Below are positions 42,494 to 51,847 of a stretch of DNA of 64,000 nt, piece after piece (within the stretch, counting starts at the first letter, position 1; each line of letters begins with the position of its first letter). The DNA is from Crocinitomicaceae bacterium (GTDB taxonomy: Bacteria; Bacteroidota; Bacteroidia; Flavobacteriales_D; Crocinitomicaceae), in assembly GCA_029252405.1 (NCBI GenBank), contig JAQXBM010000032.1, forward strand, positions 1 to 64,000. Reading direction: 5' to 3'. The notes beneath the pieces were generated by a model. It was given only the letters and a program-made list of their open reading frames with translations, searched no databases and was not told the DNA's origin. The position numbers and the translations under genes are program-made.

Positions 42494-43624
42494 ATGCATT
42501 TTACATTAAAACACACTGACGAAAAGTCGAAAGCGAGAGTGGGAGAGCTGCACACGGATCATGGAGTAATCGAAACACCGATTTTCATGCCTGTTGGAAC
42601 AGCAGGAAGTGTGAAAGGAGTTCATCAGCACGAGTTAGAGGAAGATGTGAAAGCGCAAATCATTTTGGGTAATACCTACCATTTGTTTTTGCGACCAGGA
42701 TTGGATGTGCTGGAGCCAGCGGGCGGATTGCACAAGTTCATGAATTGGAACAAACCGATTTTAACAGATAGCGGCGGATACCAAGTGTATTCTCTTTCCG
42801 GAACGCGAAAGTTGGATGAAGAAGGTGTAACCTTCCAATCGCACATTGACGGAAGTAGACACCGCTTCACTCCTGAGCGTGCAATGGATATTCAGCGCTC
42901 AATTGGAGCGGATATCATTATGGCATTTGATGAATGCACGCCTTACCCATGTGAATACGATTACGCAAAACGTTCGATGCACATGACCCATCGTTGGTTG
43001 ACGCGCTGTTTTACGCAATTCAATCAGACTGAACCAAAATATGGGCACGAGCAGGCCTTGTTTCCAATTGTTCAAGGAAGTGTATACAAAGATTTGAGAA
43101 CAGAATCAGCTGAAACGATTGCTTCACACGATGCTTTTGGAAACGCCATTGGTGGATTATCAGTTGGTGAGCCTGCGGAGGAATTGTACGCAATGACTGA
43201 TCTTGTTTGTTCCATCTTACCAGAAGAGAAACCGCGTTATTTGATGGGAGTGGGAACCCCAGCGAACATTTTGGAGTGCATCGCAATGGGGGTTGATATG
43301 TTCGACTGTGTTTTGCCTTCTCGAAATGCGCGACACGGGATGCTTTTCACATCCGAAGGAATCATCAACATCAAGAATAAAAAATGGGAGAAAGATTTCT
43401 CACCACTCGACCCAAATGGAACTTCCTATGTTGACTCAACGTATAGCAAGGCATACTTGCGTCATTTGATGCGCGCGAAGGAAAATTTGGCAATTCAAAT
43501 TGCGACCATTCACAATTTATCTTTCTATTTGTGGTTAGTGAAAGAAGCGCGAGCGCAGATCGTAGATGGAACGTTTGCAGAATGGAAAAACAAAATGGTA
43601 CCAAAATTGTCTAACCGACTGTAG
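42494..43624 (+). CDS. tgt: tRNA-guanine transglycosylase, zinc cysteines absent
   Basis: 376 residues, full length. Active-site Asp92 (TDSGGYQVYSLSG), FDECTPYP (Asp146), PIVQGS, GGLSVGEP and the nucleophile Asp271 in FDCVLPSRNARHG are all present. The enzyme swaps guanine for preQ1 at position 34 of tRNAs with GUN anticodons in queuosine synthesis. The C-terminal zinc site CxCxxC is replaced: residues 309-314 read GTSYVD where E. coli has CDCYTC. His340 (ATIHNL), the fourth ligand position, remains. The next gene's GTG overlaps the stop by one base. Confidence 0.95.
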   Translation: MHFTLKHTDEKSKARVGELHTDHGVIETPIFMPVGTAGSVKGVHQHELEEDVKAQIILGNTYHLFLRPGLDVLEPAGGLHKFMNWNKPILTDSGGYQVYSLSGTRKLDEEGVTFQSHIDGSRHRFTPERAMDIQRSIGADIIMAFDECTPYPCEYDYAKRSMHMTHRWLTRCFTQFNQTEPKYGHEQALFPIVQGSVYKDLRTESAETIASHDAFGNAIGGLSVGEPAEELYAMTDLVCSILPEEKPRYLMGVGTPANILECIAMGVDMFDCVLPSRNARHGMLFTSEGIINIKNKKWEKDFSPLDPNGTSYVDSTYSKAYLRHLMRAKENLAIQIATIHNLSFYLWLVKEARAQIVDGTFAEWKNKMVPKLSNRL

Positions 43625-44700
43625 TGTTTACAATAATTGATCGATATATCATTGGGAAGTTTTTGAAGACTTTCTTTTTCATGACAGCCATTATCATGGT
43701 GCTGACGATGGTATTCGATCTCGCCGATAAACTCAACGACTTTATACAAGCCGGCGCTAGCGCGAACGAAATCATCTTCGAGTACTTCTTCAATTTTATG
43801 TTGTTGTACGCGAACATGTTTTCTTCACTGATCATTTTCATTTCAGTAATCTGGTTCACCTCGCGAATGGCGCAGGACACGGAGATTATTCCAATTTGGA
43901 ATAGTGGAAGAACCTTTGGGCGTTTTGTTCGACCTTATATGATTGCTGCGACAATATTGATGTTACTCGCCCTAGCCCTGAATCACTTCATCGTTCCAAG
44001 AGCAAATAAAGTTCGATTGGCTTTCGAAGAAGAGTATTATTGGCAGAACATGCAAGTCGATGATTACCACGCTGAATTTCCAGGAGAACAAGTCGTATAC
44101 TTTTCAAACTATACTTCTGAATCTGGAATTGTGAATGATTTTGTTGTTGAACAATGGAATGAACAGGGTGAAATTGTTTCAATTCTTAAAGCGAAAACCG
44201 CGAAAAATGAGCCTGGATCAAACACTTGGAAGATCAGTAGTTTTTTCGAGCGGAAAGTAGGAGAGCCTCAAGATGAAATAATTGTCGGAACAACTAAGGA
44301 CACGACTTTTTCATTCTCCATTGATGAAATGGCCACGCGCGCAAATGTTGCTGAAGCGATGTCGTATTTTGAGCTAAAAGAATTCATCCAAAGAGAGAAA
44401 GACAAAGGCTCGAAACGAGTGCCCACCTACGAAGTAGTTCTGTACGAACGAACCTCATTGCCGTTTTCAACATACATCTTAACGATCATTGGAATCGCTG
44501 TGGCGAGCCGCAAAAAACGTGGAGGAATTGGAATCAATATCGCGATTGGAATCGGAATTATTTTCATTTATATTTTCGCGATGAAAGTGACAAGTGTTGC
44601 CGCTATGAACGTCGGTTTCCCTTCTTATATCGCAGTTTGGGTTCCGAATGTGCTCTTCGGTGTTATTGCCTATTTACTGTATCGAAACGTTCAGCGCTAA
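43624..44700 (+). CDS. LptF/LptG-family LPS export permease
   Basis: 358 residues. Three TM helices at the N-terminal side (about 13-35, 45-75, 96-118) are followed by a periplasmic jellyroll (about 130-260) and three TM helices at the C-terminus. IIDRYIIGKFLKTFFF at the start, FISVIWFTSRMAQDTEIIPI (coupling helix) and LPFSTYILTIIGIAVASRKKRGGIG are family signatures. With LptB and its partner permease it extracts lipopolysaccharide from the inner membrane. GTG start overlapping the tgt stop (TAGTG), so translation is coupled. Whether it is LptF or LptG is not resolved. Confidence 0.9.
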   Translation: MFTIIDRYIIGKFLKTFFFMTAIIMVLTMVFDLADKLNDFIQAGASANEIIFEYFFNFMLLYANMFSSLIIFISVIWFTSRMAQDTEIIPIWNSGRTFGRFVRPYMIAATILMLLALALNHFIVPRANKVRLAFEEEYYWQNMQVDDYHAEFPGEQVVYFSNYTSESGIVNDFVVEQWNEQGEIVSILKAKTAKNEPGSNTWKISSFFERKVGEPQDEIIVGTTKDTTFSFSIDEMATRANVAEAMSYFELKEFIQREKDKGSKRVPTYEVVLYERTSLPFSTYILTIIGIAVASRKKRGGIGINIAIGIGIIFIYIFAMKVTSVAAMNVGFPSYIAVWVPNVLFGVIAYLLYRNVQR

Positions 44701-44712
44701 ATTGATTTTTCA

Positions 44713-46479
44713 ATGAGTCCACTCGAATTTTATACTTCTCAAAAAGAGAAATTTCAGGAGCAACGATCTTCAGTGATCCACCAACAGCGTTTGTTTCGCA
44801 TGGTTCGATTGACGGTTTTTCTATTGATCGCGGGAACGGTTTATTTCTTTTGGGGCGATTGGGGGCTAATTGCGCTTACCGTATTTCTTGGATCTATCCT
44901 TTTTACATTTTTGGTTTTCCGATCGAGCGATTTAAGTGGAAAACGAAAGTACCTTGAATCCTTGATCGCGATCAATGAAACCGAAATTGAAGTTCTAGGA
45001 GGTAGGTGGCATCACCTCGATGAAGGGGATGATTTCAAGCAGGATGACCATGACTTCAGTCAAGATTTGGATTTGTTCGGTCGAGCATCGTTCTTCCAAT
45101 ATTTGAATCGTACAGTTTTAAAGCGCGGTAGAGATAAAGTGGCGCAGAGGCTCGCTTCAAATCATTGCGAAAACATCGAACAGAAGCAGGAAGCAATTAA
45201 AGAATTAGGTCAAAAAGTCGAGTGGCGGCAAGATTTTTCGGCCCATGGAAGTTTGATCAAATCGAAAATTTCGGAGGCTTCAATCATTTCATGGTTTGCT
45301 GAATACAAAACCTTCACAGATCGATTTTCACCGTTAATTGTGATTGTGATCAGCTTGATTTCGCTAGTGGCGATCGCTCTCTACTCATTTAGTTTGATAC
45401 CTGGAACTTATCTCCTCGGATGGTTTTTCGTGGGAGGAGGAATTATTGCTCGATACTTAAAGAACATCGGACAACTTGTAAATCATACGGGGCAGATTCA
45501 AGAGACCTTTGAACGCTATCATGTGCTGTTAGATCGAATAGAATCGGAAGAATTCAAGTCGGAGCAACTAGCGAATTGGCAATCAAAAATCCATCAGAAA
45601 GACAAAAATGCTTCGCAAATTTTTAAGGAGTTTTCGAAATTGTTGAATGCACTCGACCAGCGAAATAACATCATCGTTTCGATTCCAGCTAACGGTTTTT
45701 TTCTTCGTGATCTATGGATTTCTTATAAGATCGAAAAGTGGATTTCACAAAATGCGTCCAAAGTTGAGGAGTGGTTCACGGTAGTTTCAGATTTCGATGC
45801 ACTGAACTCTTTTGGGAATTATGCATACAATCAGCGGGCCTATGTCTACCCAGAACTAATTGGTGAAGGCAAGCAAGTTGAAGCGACGCAATTGGGGCAT
45901 CCCCTCTTAAAAAGTGACGGAAGAGTAGACAATGATTTCACCATGTCAAATAAAGAATTCTTTATCGTTACAGGAGCGAACATGGCAGGGAAAAGTACCT
46001 TCCTTCGGACCGTTGGATTAAGCATCGTTTTGGCTAATAACGGACTGCCAGTTTGTGCAAAATCGTTTGCGTATTCTCCAATGAAATTGATTTCGAGCAT
46101 GCGCACAACAGACTCGCTCAGTGATAATGAATCCTACTTCTTCTCTGAACTCAAACGTTTGAAGTACATCATCGATACGATTGAAACGGAAGAGCATTTT
46201 ATCATTCTTGATGAAATTTTGAAAGGAACGAATAGCAAAGACAAAGCGAAAGGATCTCAACAGTTTGTGGAAAAATTAGTCCGAACGGGAAGCACAGGAA
46301 TCATCGCCACGCATGATTTAAGTCTCTGTGAATTGGAGGCTCAATTAGATCAAGTAAAAAACTATTACTTCGATGCTGAAATCGTGAACGATGAATTGTA
46401 TTTCGATTACCGACTGAAATTGGGTGTTTGCCAGAACATGAACGCTTCGTTCTTATTGAAAAAAATGGGAATTGTTTAA
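44713..46479 (+). CDS. Membrane-anchored MutS-family ATPase
   Basis: 588 residues. It has TM hairpins near 30-68 and 205-245, then a MutS clamp-like helical region and the MutS ATPase domain: Walker A GANMAGKST (421-429), SMRTTDSLSDNESYFFSELKRL (Q-loop/signature), FIILDEILKGTNSKDKAKG (Walker B) and IIATHDLSLCELE (switch His). It lacks the mismatch-recognition domain of MutS and the KOW of MutS2. Family members of this size with TM segments are common in Bacteroidota; their role is unknown and mismatch repair is unlikely. 12 bp after the LptF/G gene, so likely the same operon. Confidence 0.85.
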   Translation: MSPLEFYTSQKEKFQEQRSSVIHQQRLFRMVRLTVFLLIAGTVYFFWGDWGLIALTVFLGSILFTFLVFRSSDLSGKRKYLESLIAINETEIEVLGGRWHHLDEGDDFKQDDHDFSQDLDLFGRASFFQYLNRTVLKRGRDKVAQRLASNHCENIEQKQEAIKELGQKVEWRQDFSAHGSLIKSKISEASIISWFAEYKTFTDRFSPLIVIVISLISLVAIALYSFSLIPGTYLLGWFFVGGGIIARYLKNIGQLVNHTGQIQETFERYHVLLDRIESEEFKSEQLANWQSKIHQKDKNASQIFKEFSKLLNALDQRNNIIVSIPANGFFLRDLWISYKIEKWISQNASKVEEWFTVVSDFDALNSFGNYAYNQRAYVYPELIGEGKQVEATQLGHPLLKSDGRVDNDFTMSNKEFFIVTGANMAGKSTFLRTVGLSIVLANNGLPVCAKSFAYSPMKLISSMRTTDSLSDNESYFFSELKRLKYIIDTIETEEHFIILDEILKGTNSKDKAKGSQQFVEKLVRTGSTGIIATHDLSLCELEAQLDQVKNYYFDAEIVNDELYFDYRLKLGVCQNMNASFLLKKMGIV

Positions 46480-46587
46480 ATCTCAAGTCTAATTCGATTG
46501 AATATTTCAGAAGCTCCGAACCGGATTAGGGTAATTTCCGTCTCATTATAAGATAGTGTTAAGCTGGGAAATCAGTATTTTTATCCA

Positions 46588-48708
46588 ATGCGATCGATAC
46601 TATTTATCTGTCTTTTATTCGGATTTCATTCTTTCTCACAAAAAACAGGAGATCAGGTTAAAATCAATTCGTGGAAGGAAATGGCTGTGGATAAATCCCT
46701 TTCTGCTGAAGAGAGAGCCACGGCATATTTGTCCATCATTCATAAAGCGAAGAATCAACCTGATACTGTCTTAATTGACGCTTACAAGCGTTTGACGAAG
46801 CTCGCTCGCTCGCAAGAACAATACTCAGATGCCATTACCTATTGCGATACCGTACTTGAGAGATTCCCAAAAATGGAATTCGTCGAGGCGCGGAATATTC
46901 AAATTGATCGAGCTAAGATTTACACAGATAATGGCGACAGCGAAAAAACCATGTCAGAGTACTTTCGAATTCTTCGTGATTTTGAGGAGAATGGTTACAA
47001 GCTCGAAAGCGCGAAATTACACAGTAGAATAGCCATTGTTTTCAAGAATTCGGATCGACTCGATAACGCCTTTGATCACTTGGAGGATGCCATTCGATTG
47101 TCACGAGAGGTTAATAATAATGAGCAGGAAGCTGCCTCTTTGATGACGCTTGGGAATTGCTACAAGGCAAAGAAAGATTTCGATACAGCCGAGGAGAAAT
47201 ACCTTGAAAGTATAGCAATTGCCAAGGAGAATAATTTGCAAAGAACATTGGCTGGGAACTACAACGGAATGGGGAGCCTGATGCGTCAACGTGGACGTTT
47301 GGATGAATCCATGGAGTATTACAAAAAGGCGATCGTGATTAATACTGAAGCCAAGAACGATAAATGGCTCAGCTATAACTACAACAATATTGGGAACATC
47401 CTCAAAGATCAAGATCGACCGAATGAAGCGCTCACATATTTCAAGAATAGCCTAGAAATGAAGGAGCGTATGAGCGACGATCGCGGCAAAGTGATGACGT
47501 ACCTGAACCTTTCTGATTGTTATTCGCTCATGGGCGATTACAGCAATGCGTTTCAGTATCGAAAGATGTATATCGAGTTGAATGACTCATTGATGGCAGT
47601 TGATCAGGCAAAAGAGACGCAAAAATTGGCTGCCGAGTATCAATCCGAAAAGCGTGAAGCGCAGATTGCACAGTTGAGTATTCAGGATGAGCTTAACAAG
47701 CAAAAGATTGAATCCAATGAGGAACGAATTCGCTATCAGAATTTCCTGGGTTGGTTGATTGGAATTGCGGCAGTACTCTTTTTAGCGGTCGCGATTATTT
47801 TATGGTACTCGGCGCAAAATCGAAAGCGGATTAATGAGCAGTTGGAGGAGAAAAACACGCAAATCCGACTCAAAAACGAACAACTCGATTACCAGCACAA
47901 AGAGATTAAATCGAGTATTAACTACGCCAAACGAATTCAATCCATCATTCTTCCTTCCCAGTTGAAAATGGACGAGTATTTCTCCAAATACAGCATTCTC
48001 TTTATGCCCAAAGACATCGTTTCAGGAGATTTTTACCTCTTCGAACCAGTTAACAACGGAGCGTATTTTGGAGTCGTGGATTGCACTGGTCATGGCGTTC
48101 CTGGAGCAATGATGAGCTTGGTGGGATCGTCTTATTTCAGTAAAGCAATCAAGGAAAAGAACTTACAATCTCCTGCTTCCGTTTTGGATTTTATCAACCA
48201 AGAATTTCCAAAGGCGCTAACGACCAACGACGTCACAATCACCGATGGAATGGACCTCGCATTGTGCTTCGTGAATTCGGAAAGAACGATGCTGAGTTTT
48301 GCTGGTGCTCATCGAAATTGTTGGGTAATGAACACTACTGATAAATGGCGCGAGCGCGAAATCAGGGAGGAATTGGACCAACGTTTTGACGACCAGAATG
48401 TGGTGCTACTTGAGTTGAAAGGAAACCGACAGGGAATTGGAAAATCGCAGACAAGTACGCCGTTTGATGATGTCGAAATACCTGTTTACGCGGGAGATCG
48501 AATTGTACTATTTACTGATGGTTATGTCGATCAATTTGGAGGGGAAGCGAACAAGAAATTCAGAAATAGTCAATTGAGAAGAATATTGATTGATAACATG
48601 CATTTGAGCGCTAAGGAAATTGAAAGCGTGCTGGTGGATACGATTAATCACTGGCGCCAGGAGGAAGAGCAGATTGATGATATTTGCGTGATGGTGGTTG
48701 ATATTTAG
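46588..48708 (+). CDS. TPR sensor protein with SpoIIE-type phosphatase domain
   Basis: 706 residues. Signal peptide (1-18), periplasmic tetratricopeptide repeats from about 45 to 330 (LMTLGNCYKAKKDFDTAEEKY, YNNIGNILKDQDRPNEALTYF), a coiled coil (about 340-385), one TM helix (387-408), a second coiled coil and a cytoplasmic PP2C/SpoIIE domain (about 445-706). The metal motifs are VSGDFY (479-483), DCTGHGVPGAMMS (498-510) and LFTDGYVDQFGG. It probably dephosphorylates an anti-sigma antagonist or similar partner in response to a periplasmic signal. Single gene; the partner is not in the window. Confidence 0.9.
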   Translation: MRSILFICLLFGFHSFSQKTGDQVKINSWKEMAVDKSLSAEERATAYLSIIHKAKNQPDTVLIDAYKRLTKLARSQEQYSDAITYCDTVLERFPKMEFVEARNIQIDRAKIYTDNGDSEKTMSEYFRILRDFEENGYKLESAKLHSRIAIVFKNSDRLDNAFDHLEDAIRLSREVNNNEQEAASLMTLGNCYKAKKDFDTAEEKYLESIAIAKENNLQRTLAGNYNGMGSLMRQRGRLDESMEYYKKAIVINTEAKNDKWLSYNYNNIGNILKDQDRPNEALTYFKNSLEMKERMSDDRGKVMTYLNLSDCYSLMGDYSNAFQYRKMYIELNDSLMAVDQAKETQKLAAEYQSEKREAQIAQLSIQDELNKQKIESNEERIRYQNFLGWLIGIAAVLFLAVAIILWYSAQNRKRINEQLEEKNTQIRLKNEQLDYQHKEIKSSINYAKRIQSIILPSQLKMDEYFSKYSILFMPKDIVSGDFYLFEPVNNGAYFGVVDCTGHGVPGAMMSLVGSSYFSKAIKEKNLQSPASVLDFINQEFPKALTTNDVTITDGMDLALCFVNSERTMLSFAGAHRNCWVMNTTDKWREREIREELDQRFDDQNVVLLELKGNRQGIGKSQTSTPFDDVEIPVYAGDRIVLFTDGYVDQFGGEANKKFRNSQLRRILIDNMHLSAKEIESVLVDTINHWRQEEEQIDDICVMVVDI

Positions 48709-48719
48709 GGATAGTTGTC

Positions 48720-49211
48720 ATGAATATTATCGTTTACATATCACTTGTTTTTACCACTCTAATTTTTAGCTGCTCAAATGGGAAACATGCAACGGACAAA
48801 AGCAGTGAGCTATTGTATATCGCAACCAGTGACAGCTTGAATAAATATTTGGACGTTTCAAGTGTTAAAGCAATAATAGAAGAAGACAGCACCATCCTCG
48901 ATTATACCACTTTGGATTACAGTTCATTCAGAAGCAAGTATTCTCTTGGCATCCAGGAAATGGATCAAATGGCAGAGACTTTTACAGTGACCTATCAAAT
49001 TGCGAGTGCTTTTAAATCTTTAGAGGATAACATGCAATTATTTGAATTTGAAGAGTTTGAAAGCTTAAGAATCTTGGATTCCACAGATTACAGTTTTAAT
49101 AAAGTTATGCCAATTGACACTTCCATAATTATCGAGGGAGATACCAGCAATTCTAATCTTATCAGGATTCTGATGGAAGCATATGACACGGAAAGAGATA
49201 GCTTAAAATAG
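48720..49211 (+). CDS. Small lipoprotein, function unknown
   Basis: 163 residues. Type II signal peptide with lipobox LIFSC (Cys18), followed by SNGKHATDKSSELLYIATSDSLNKYLDVSSVKAI. The rest is acidic and helical. No family recognised. It starts 11 bp after the SpoIIE protein stop, so it may be its co-transcribed envelope partner. Confidence 0.5.
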   Translation: MNIIVYISLVFTTLIFSCSNGKHATDKSSELLYIATSDSLNKYLDVSSVKAIIEEDSTILDYTTLDYSSFRSKYSLGIQEMDQMAETFTVTYQIASAFKSLEDNMQLFEFEEFESLRILDSTDYSFNKVMPIDTSIIIEGDTSNSNLIRILMEAYDTERDSLK

Positions 49212-49286
49212 ATGCTTAGGCATCATGCTGTAAAAACGCTATATTCGATTGAGGTAAAATGAGCTAGATACCAGTCATTATTTTCA

Positions 49287-49808
49287 ATGAAAAGTACTTT
49301 CGTCATACTAATCATAGCACTGCTCCTTGCGAGCTGTGGATCAAAACAAGGTAATTATTATTTCGACTGTGATCAAATTGATCATTATTCCATTGAAATA
49401 GACGAAGACGTGTTATTTGGCAGGATGATAGATTCAGCGGCCTTATCAGAAAACGAGCTATTACAACAGGCGGTAATCATCGGAGAAACCCCAACTTCTA
49501 TCAACGATACATTTATTCTTGAAGATTTTGGAGCAATTGGCTTTGAGAAGAACACAATTCATGGAGGTAAGTTGCAAGAAATCAAAGAGATATTCAAAGA
49601 AAAGAATCACAAGGAAAGATTAGTGACTTCATGTGTTGCCATTTATAGAGACGTCTTTGTTTTTCGAAAGAACGGGAAGATTGTAGGGCTAGCTAAAGTC
49701 TGTTTTGGTTGTATGATGCGCCAGATTAATGGGACAGATGCTGATACTTTTCATTTTGCACAGTCTGGTGATTACGCCAAACTGGAATCAATCTTGACCG
49801 GAGAATGA
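49287..49808 (+). CDS. Small lipoprotein, function unknown
   Basis: 173 residues. Lipobox LLASC with the lipidated Cys at 17 after MKSTFVILIIALLLAS. The mature part has a Cys pair motif (CFGCMMRQING, near residue 148), which could bind metal or form a disulfide, and a strand-rich domain (FVFRKNGKIVGLAKVCFGC) common in small Bacteroidota lipoproteins. It lies 75 bp downstream of another lipoprotein gene. No function assigned. Confidence 0.5.
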   Translation: MKSTFVILIIALLLASCGSKQGNYYFDCDQIDHYSIEIDEDVLFGRMIDSAALSENELLQQAVIIGETPTSINDTFILEDFGAIGFEKNTIHGGKLQEIKEIFKEKNHKERLVTSCVAIYRDVFVFRKNGKIVGLAKVCFGCMMRQINGTDADTFHFAQSGDYAKLESILTGE

Positions 49809-49933
49809 GCAAGCTAAATATCACCTTATTTACTTCAAAAATTCCATTTCCGTTGAGAAAGTTATGCTTAACTTTAAATCAATAACAGGACGGTGATCCA
49901 AACCTAAATCGACACGTCAATATTGATACCAAA

Positions 49934-50497
49934 ATGGAAATCTTAATCATAACTGGACCTCCTTATTCTGGAAAAGGAACGCAATGCGAGATCATTCATA
50001 AACAGCTTGGTTTTGAGCATATTTCGACAGGGGATAGATGCCGCTTCGAGAAGGAAAACAAAACTGACATTGGTAAAATCATGGCCGATTACGAGGAAAA
50101 AGGCGATTTGGTGCCAGATTCCCTGATGAAAGATTTGTTCAGTCAGATTTTAGACGAAAATATATCCAACAAGGGAATTATTTTGGACGGTTACCCCAGA
50201 ACTTCTCCTCAAGTGGATGATCTGCTCGAATTGGTGGAACAAAAGGAGCTGGAAATCGGGAAGGTATTGAATATTGAAGTGCCGAATTCGGAGCTATTGA
50301 TTAGAGCGAAGAAGAGAGCAGAAACATCAGATCGAAAAGATGATAAAGATCCTAAAATTCATTTGAAGCGCATCGCAGTATTTGAAGAAGCAACGCGCCC
50401 AGCGATTGAATACATGAAAACAAAACTCGCGGTTAAAACCTTTGACGGACTCGGTTCCATTAAGGAAATTACCGAACGAATCGGTGCGAGTTTGTAG
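49934..50497 (+). CDS. Adenylate kinase-like nucleoside monophosphate kinase
   Basis: 187 residues. P-loop IITGPPYSGKGTQCEII (Tyr where most adenylate kinases have Gly-Ala), FEHISTGDRCRFEKENKT (NMP-binding: usually ISTGDMLR), NKGIILDGYPRTSPQVDDL (LDGYPRT; usual LDGFPRT) and a short lid with RAKKRAETSDRKDDKDPKIHLKRIAVFEEATRPAIEYM. It transfers phosphate between ATP and AMP or a related monophosphate. The changes suggest an accessory paralogue rather than the housekeeping adk. It precedes the symporter gene by 10 bp, possibly co-transcribed. Confidence 0.85.
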   Translation: MEILIITGPPYSGKGTQCEIIHKQLGFEHISTGDRCRFEKENKTDIGKIMADYEEKGDLVPDSLMKDLFSQILDENISNKGIILDGYPRTSPQVDDLLELVEQKELEIGKVLNIEVPNSELLIRAKKRAETSDRKDDKDPKIHLKRIAVFEEATRPAIEYMKTKLAVKTFDGLGSIKEITERIGASL

Positions 50498-50506
50498 AAA
50501 TAGCAG

Positions 50507-51847
50507 ATGATAGAATTTAGACCACTCAATAATTTAGCCGTTCACCTAGAGCGATTAACCAAAGGACGTCTTTGGTTGAAAGTGATTATTGGTTTAGTGC
50601 TTGGAGCAGGACTAGGATTAATCATTAACCCGTCTGCAGGATTTCTATCTGAAGTGGCTAGTTTGCGCCTCGCCGATTGGTTGGATCTCCCCGGACAAAT
50701 CTTCATGCGATTGGTGCAGATGATTATGATTCCCTTGATCTTTACATCCATCATCACAGGGATTGTCAGCAATACTTCAGAGAACCTCAAAACCTTCGGT
50801 CTTCGATTATTACTATACTTTGTATTCACCACAGCTGTTGCCATCCTTATTGGAGTGATCGTAACGCTCATTTTGAAGCCTGGACAATACATTTTCGCGC
50901 TTGGTGGATTTCCGAACAGCGGTGAAAGTCCCATCGAACCAACCGAACAAACAAACCTCATTGAGGATTTGCCAAATACGATTTCAAACTTAATCCCCAA
51001 CAATCCGCTGGAATCCATTTTAACAGGGGAGATGCTCGGCGTCGTGATTTTCACAATTATCATTGGTGTCGCCATTACTCAGTTGAAAGTAGAAACCGCA
51101 AGACCGATCGTTCGTTTTTCTGAAGCCGTTCAAAAAATATGCATGATCATCGTTTCATGGGCGATGAGGTTAGTGCCCTACGCTGTTTTTGGATTGATTG
51201 CCGCTTTGATGTCGCGCACTGGAGTGGAAGTTTTCCTTGGATTGGGATATTACATGTTGGTCGTAATCCTCGGATTGCTCATCTTAATGGCGTTTTACTT
51301 AATCATGGTGTACGCGTTCACTAGGAAGAAGCCGATTTCATTCATTAAAGCAATCAAAGAACCTCAATTACTCGCTTTCTCAACGGCAAGTTCGGCCGCA
51401 GTAATGCCATTGTCGATGAAAACGGCAGATGAAAAATTAGGGGTTCCTTCCAATATCAGCGATTTCGCGATTCCGATCGGAGCAACGATCAACATGGATG
51501 GGACGGCATTATTTCAGTGTGTAACGACCTTATTTATGGCGCAGGCCTATGGAATCGAGTTGTCGATTTTGAACTTGTTGTTGATCACATTTACGGTTGT
51601 AGCCGCTTCAATTGGTACTCCAGCTATTCCTGGCGGGGGAGTGATCATTTTGGCTTCGGTACTTCAAAGTTCTGGAATTCCCGTCGATGGGTTGATTGTA
51701 ATTATTGGAATTGATCGAATTTTGGGAATGTTCAGAACAGCTGTAAACGTCACAGGTGATCTGACTGCTTGTTTGATATTTGGCAAGTTTTATGGCTCCA
51801 AACCTTCGGATGAAGACCTTGTTGAAGTTGAATCGCCAGCAGGCTAG
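50507..51847 (+). CDS. Dicarboxylate/amino acid:cation symporter (DAACS family)
   Basis: 446 residues of the GltP/DctA fold. Helical hairpin 1 contains FSTASSAAVMPLSMKTADEKLG (serine-rich motif), TM7 the NMDGTALFQCVTTLFMAQ (NMDGT sodium site) and hairpin 2 GTPAIPGGGVIILASVLQSSGIP; TM8 has GIDRILGMFRTAVNVTGD (Arg/Asp/Asn substrate contacts: DRxxxMxRTxxNVxGD). It takes up glutamate, aspartate or C4-dicarboxylates with Na+ or H+ at the inner membrane. Its stop shares the palindrome CTAG with the convergent neighbour's stop. Confidence 0.93.
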   Translation: MIEFRPLNNLAVHLERLTKGRLWLKVIIGLVLGAGLGLIINPSAGFLSEVASLRLADWLDLPGQIFMRLVQMIMIPLIFTSIITGIVSNTSENLKTFGLRLLLYFVFTTAVAILIGVIVTLILKPGQYIFALGGFPNSGESPIEPTEQTNLIEDLPNTISNLIPNNPLESILTGEMLGVVIFTIIIGVAITQLKVETARPIVRFSEAVQKICMIIVSWAMRLVPYAVFGLIAALMSRTGVEVFLGLGYYMLVVILGLLILMAFYLIMVYAFTRKKPISFIKAIKEPQLLAFSTASSAAVMPLSMKTADEKLGVPSNISDFAIPIGATINMDGTALFQCVTTLFMAQAYGIELSILNLLLITFTVVAASIGTPAIPGGGVIILASVLQSSGIPVDGLIVIIGIDRILGMFRTAVNVTGDLTACLIFGKFYGSKPSDEDLVEVESPAG

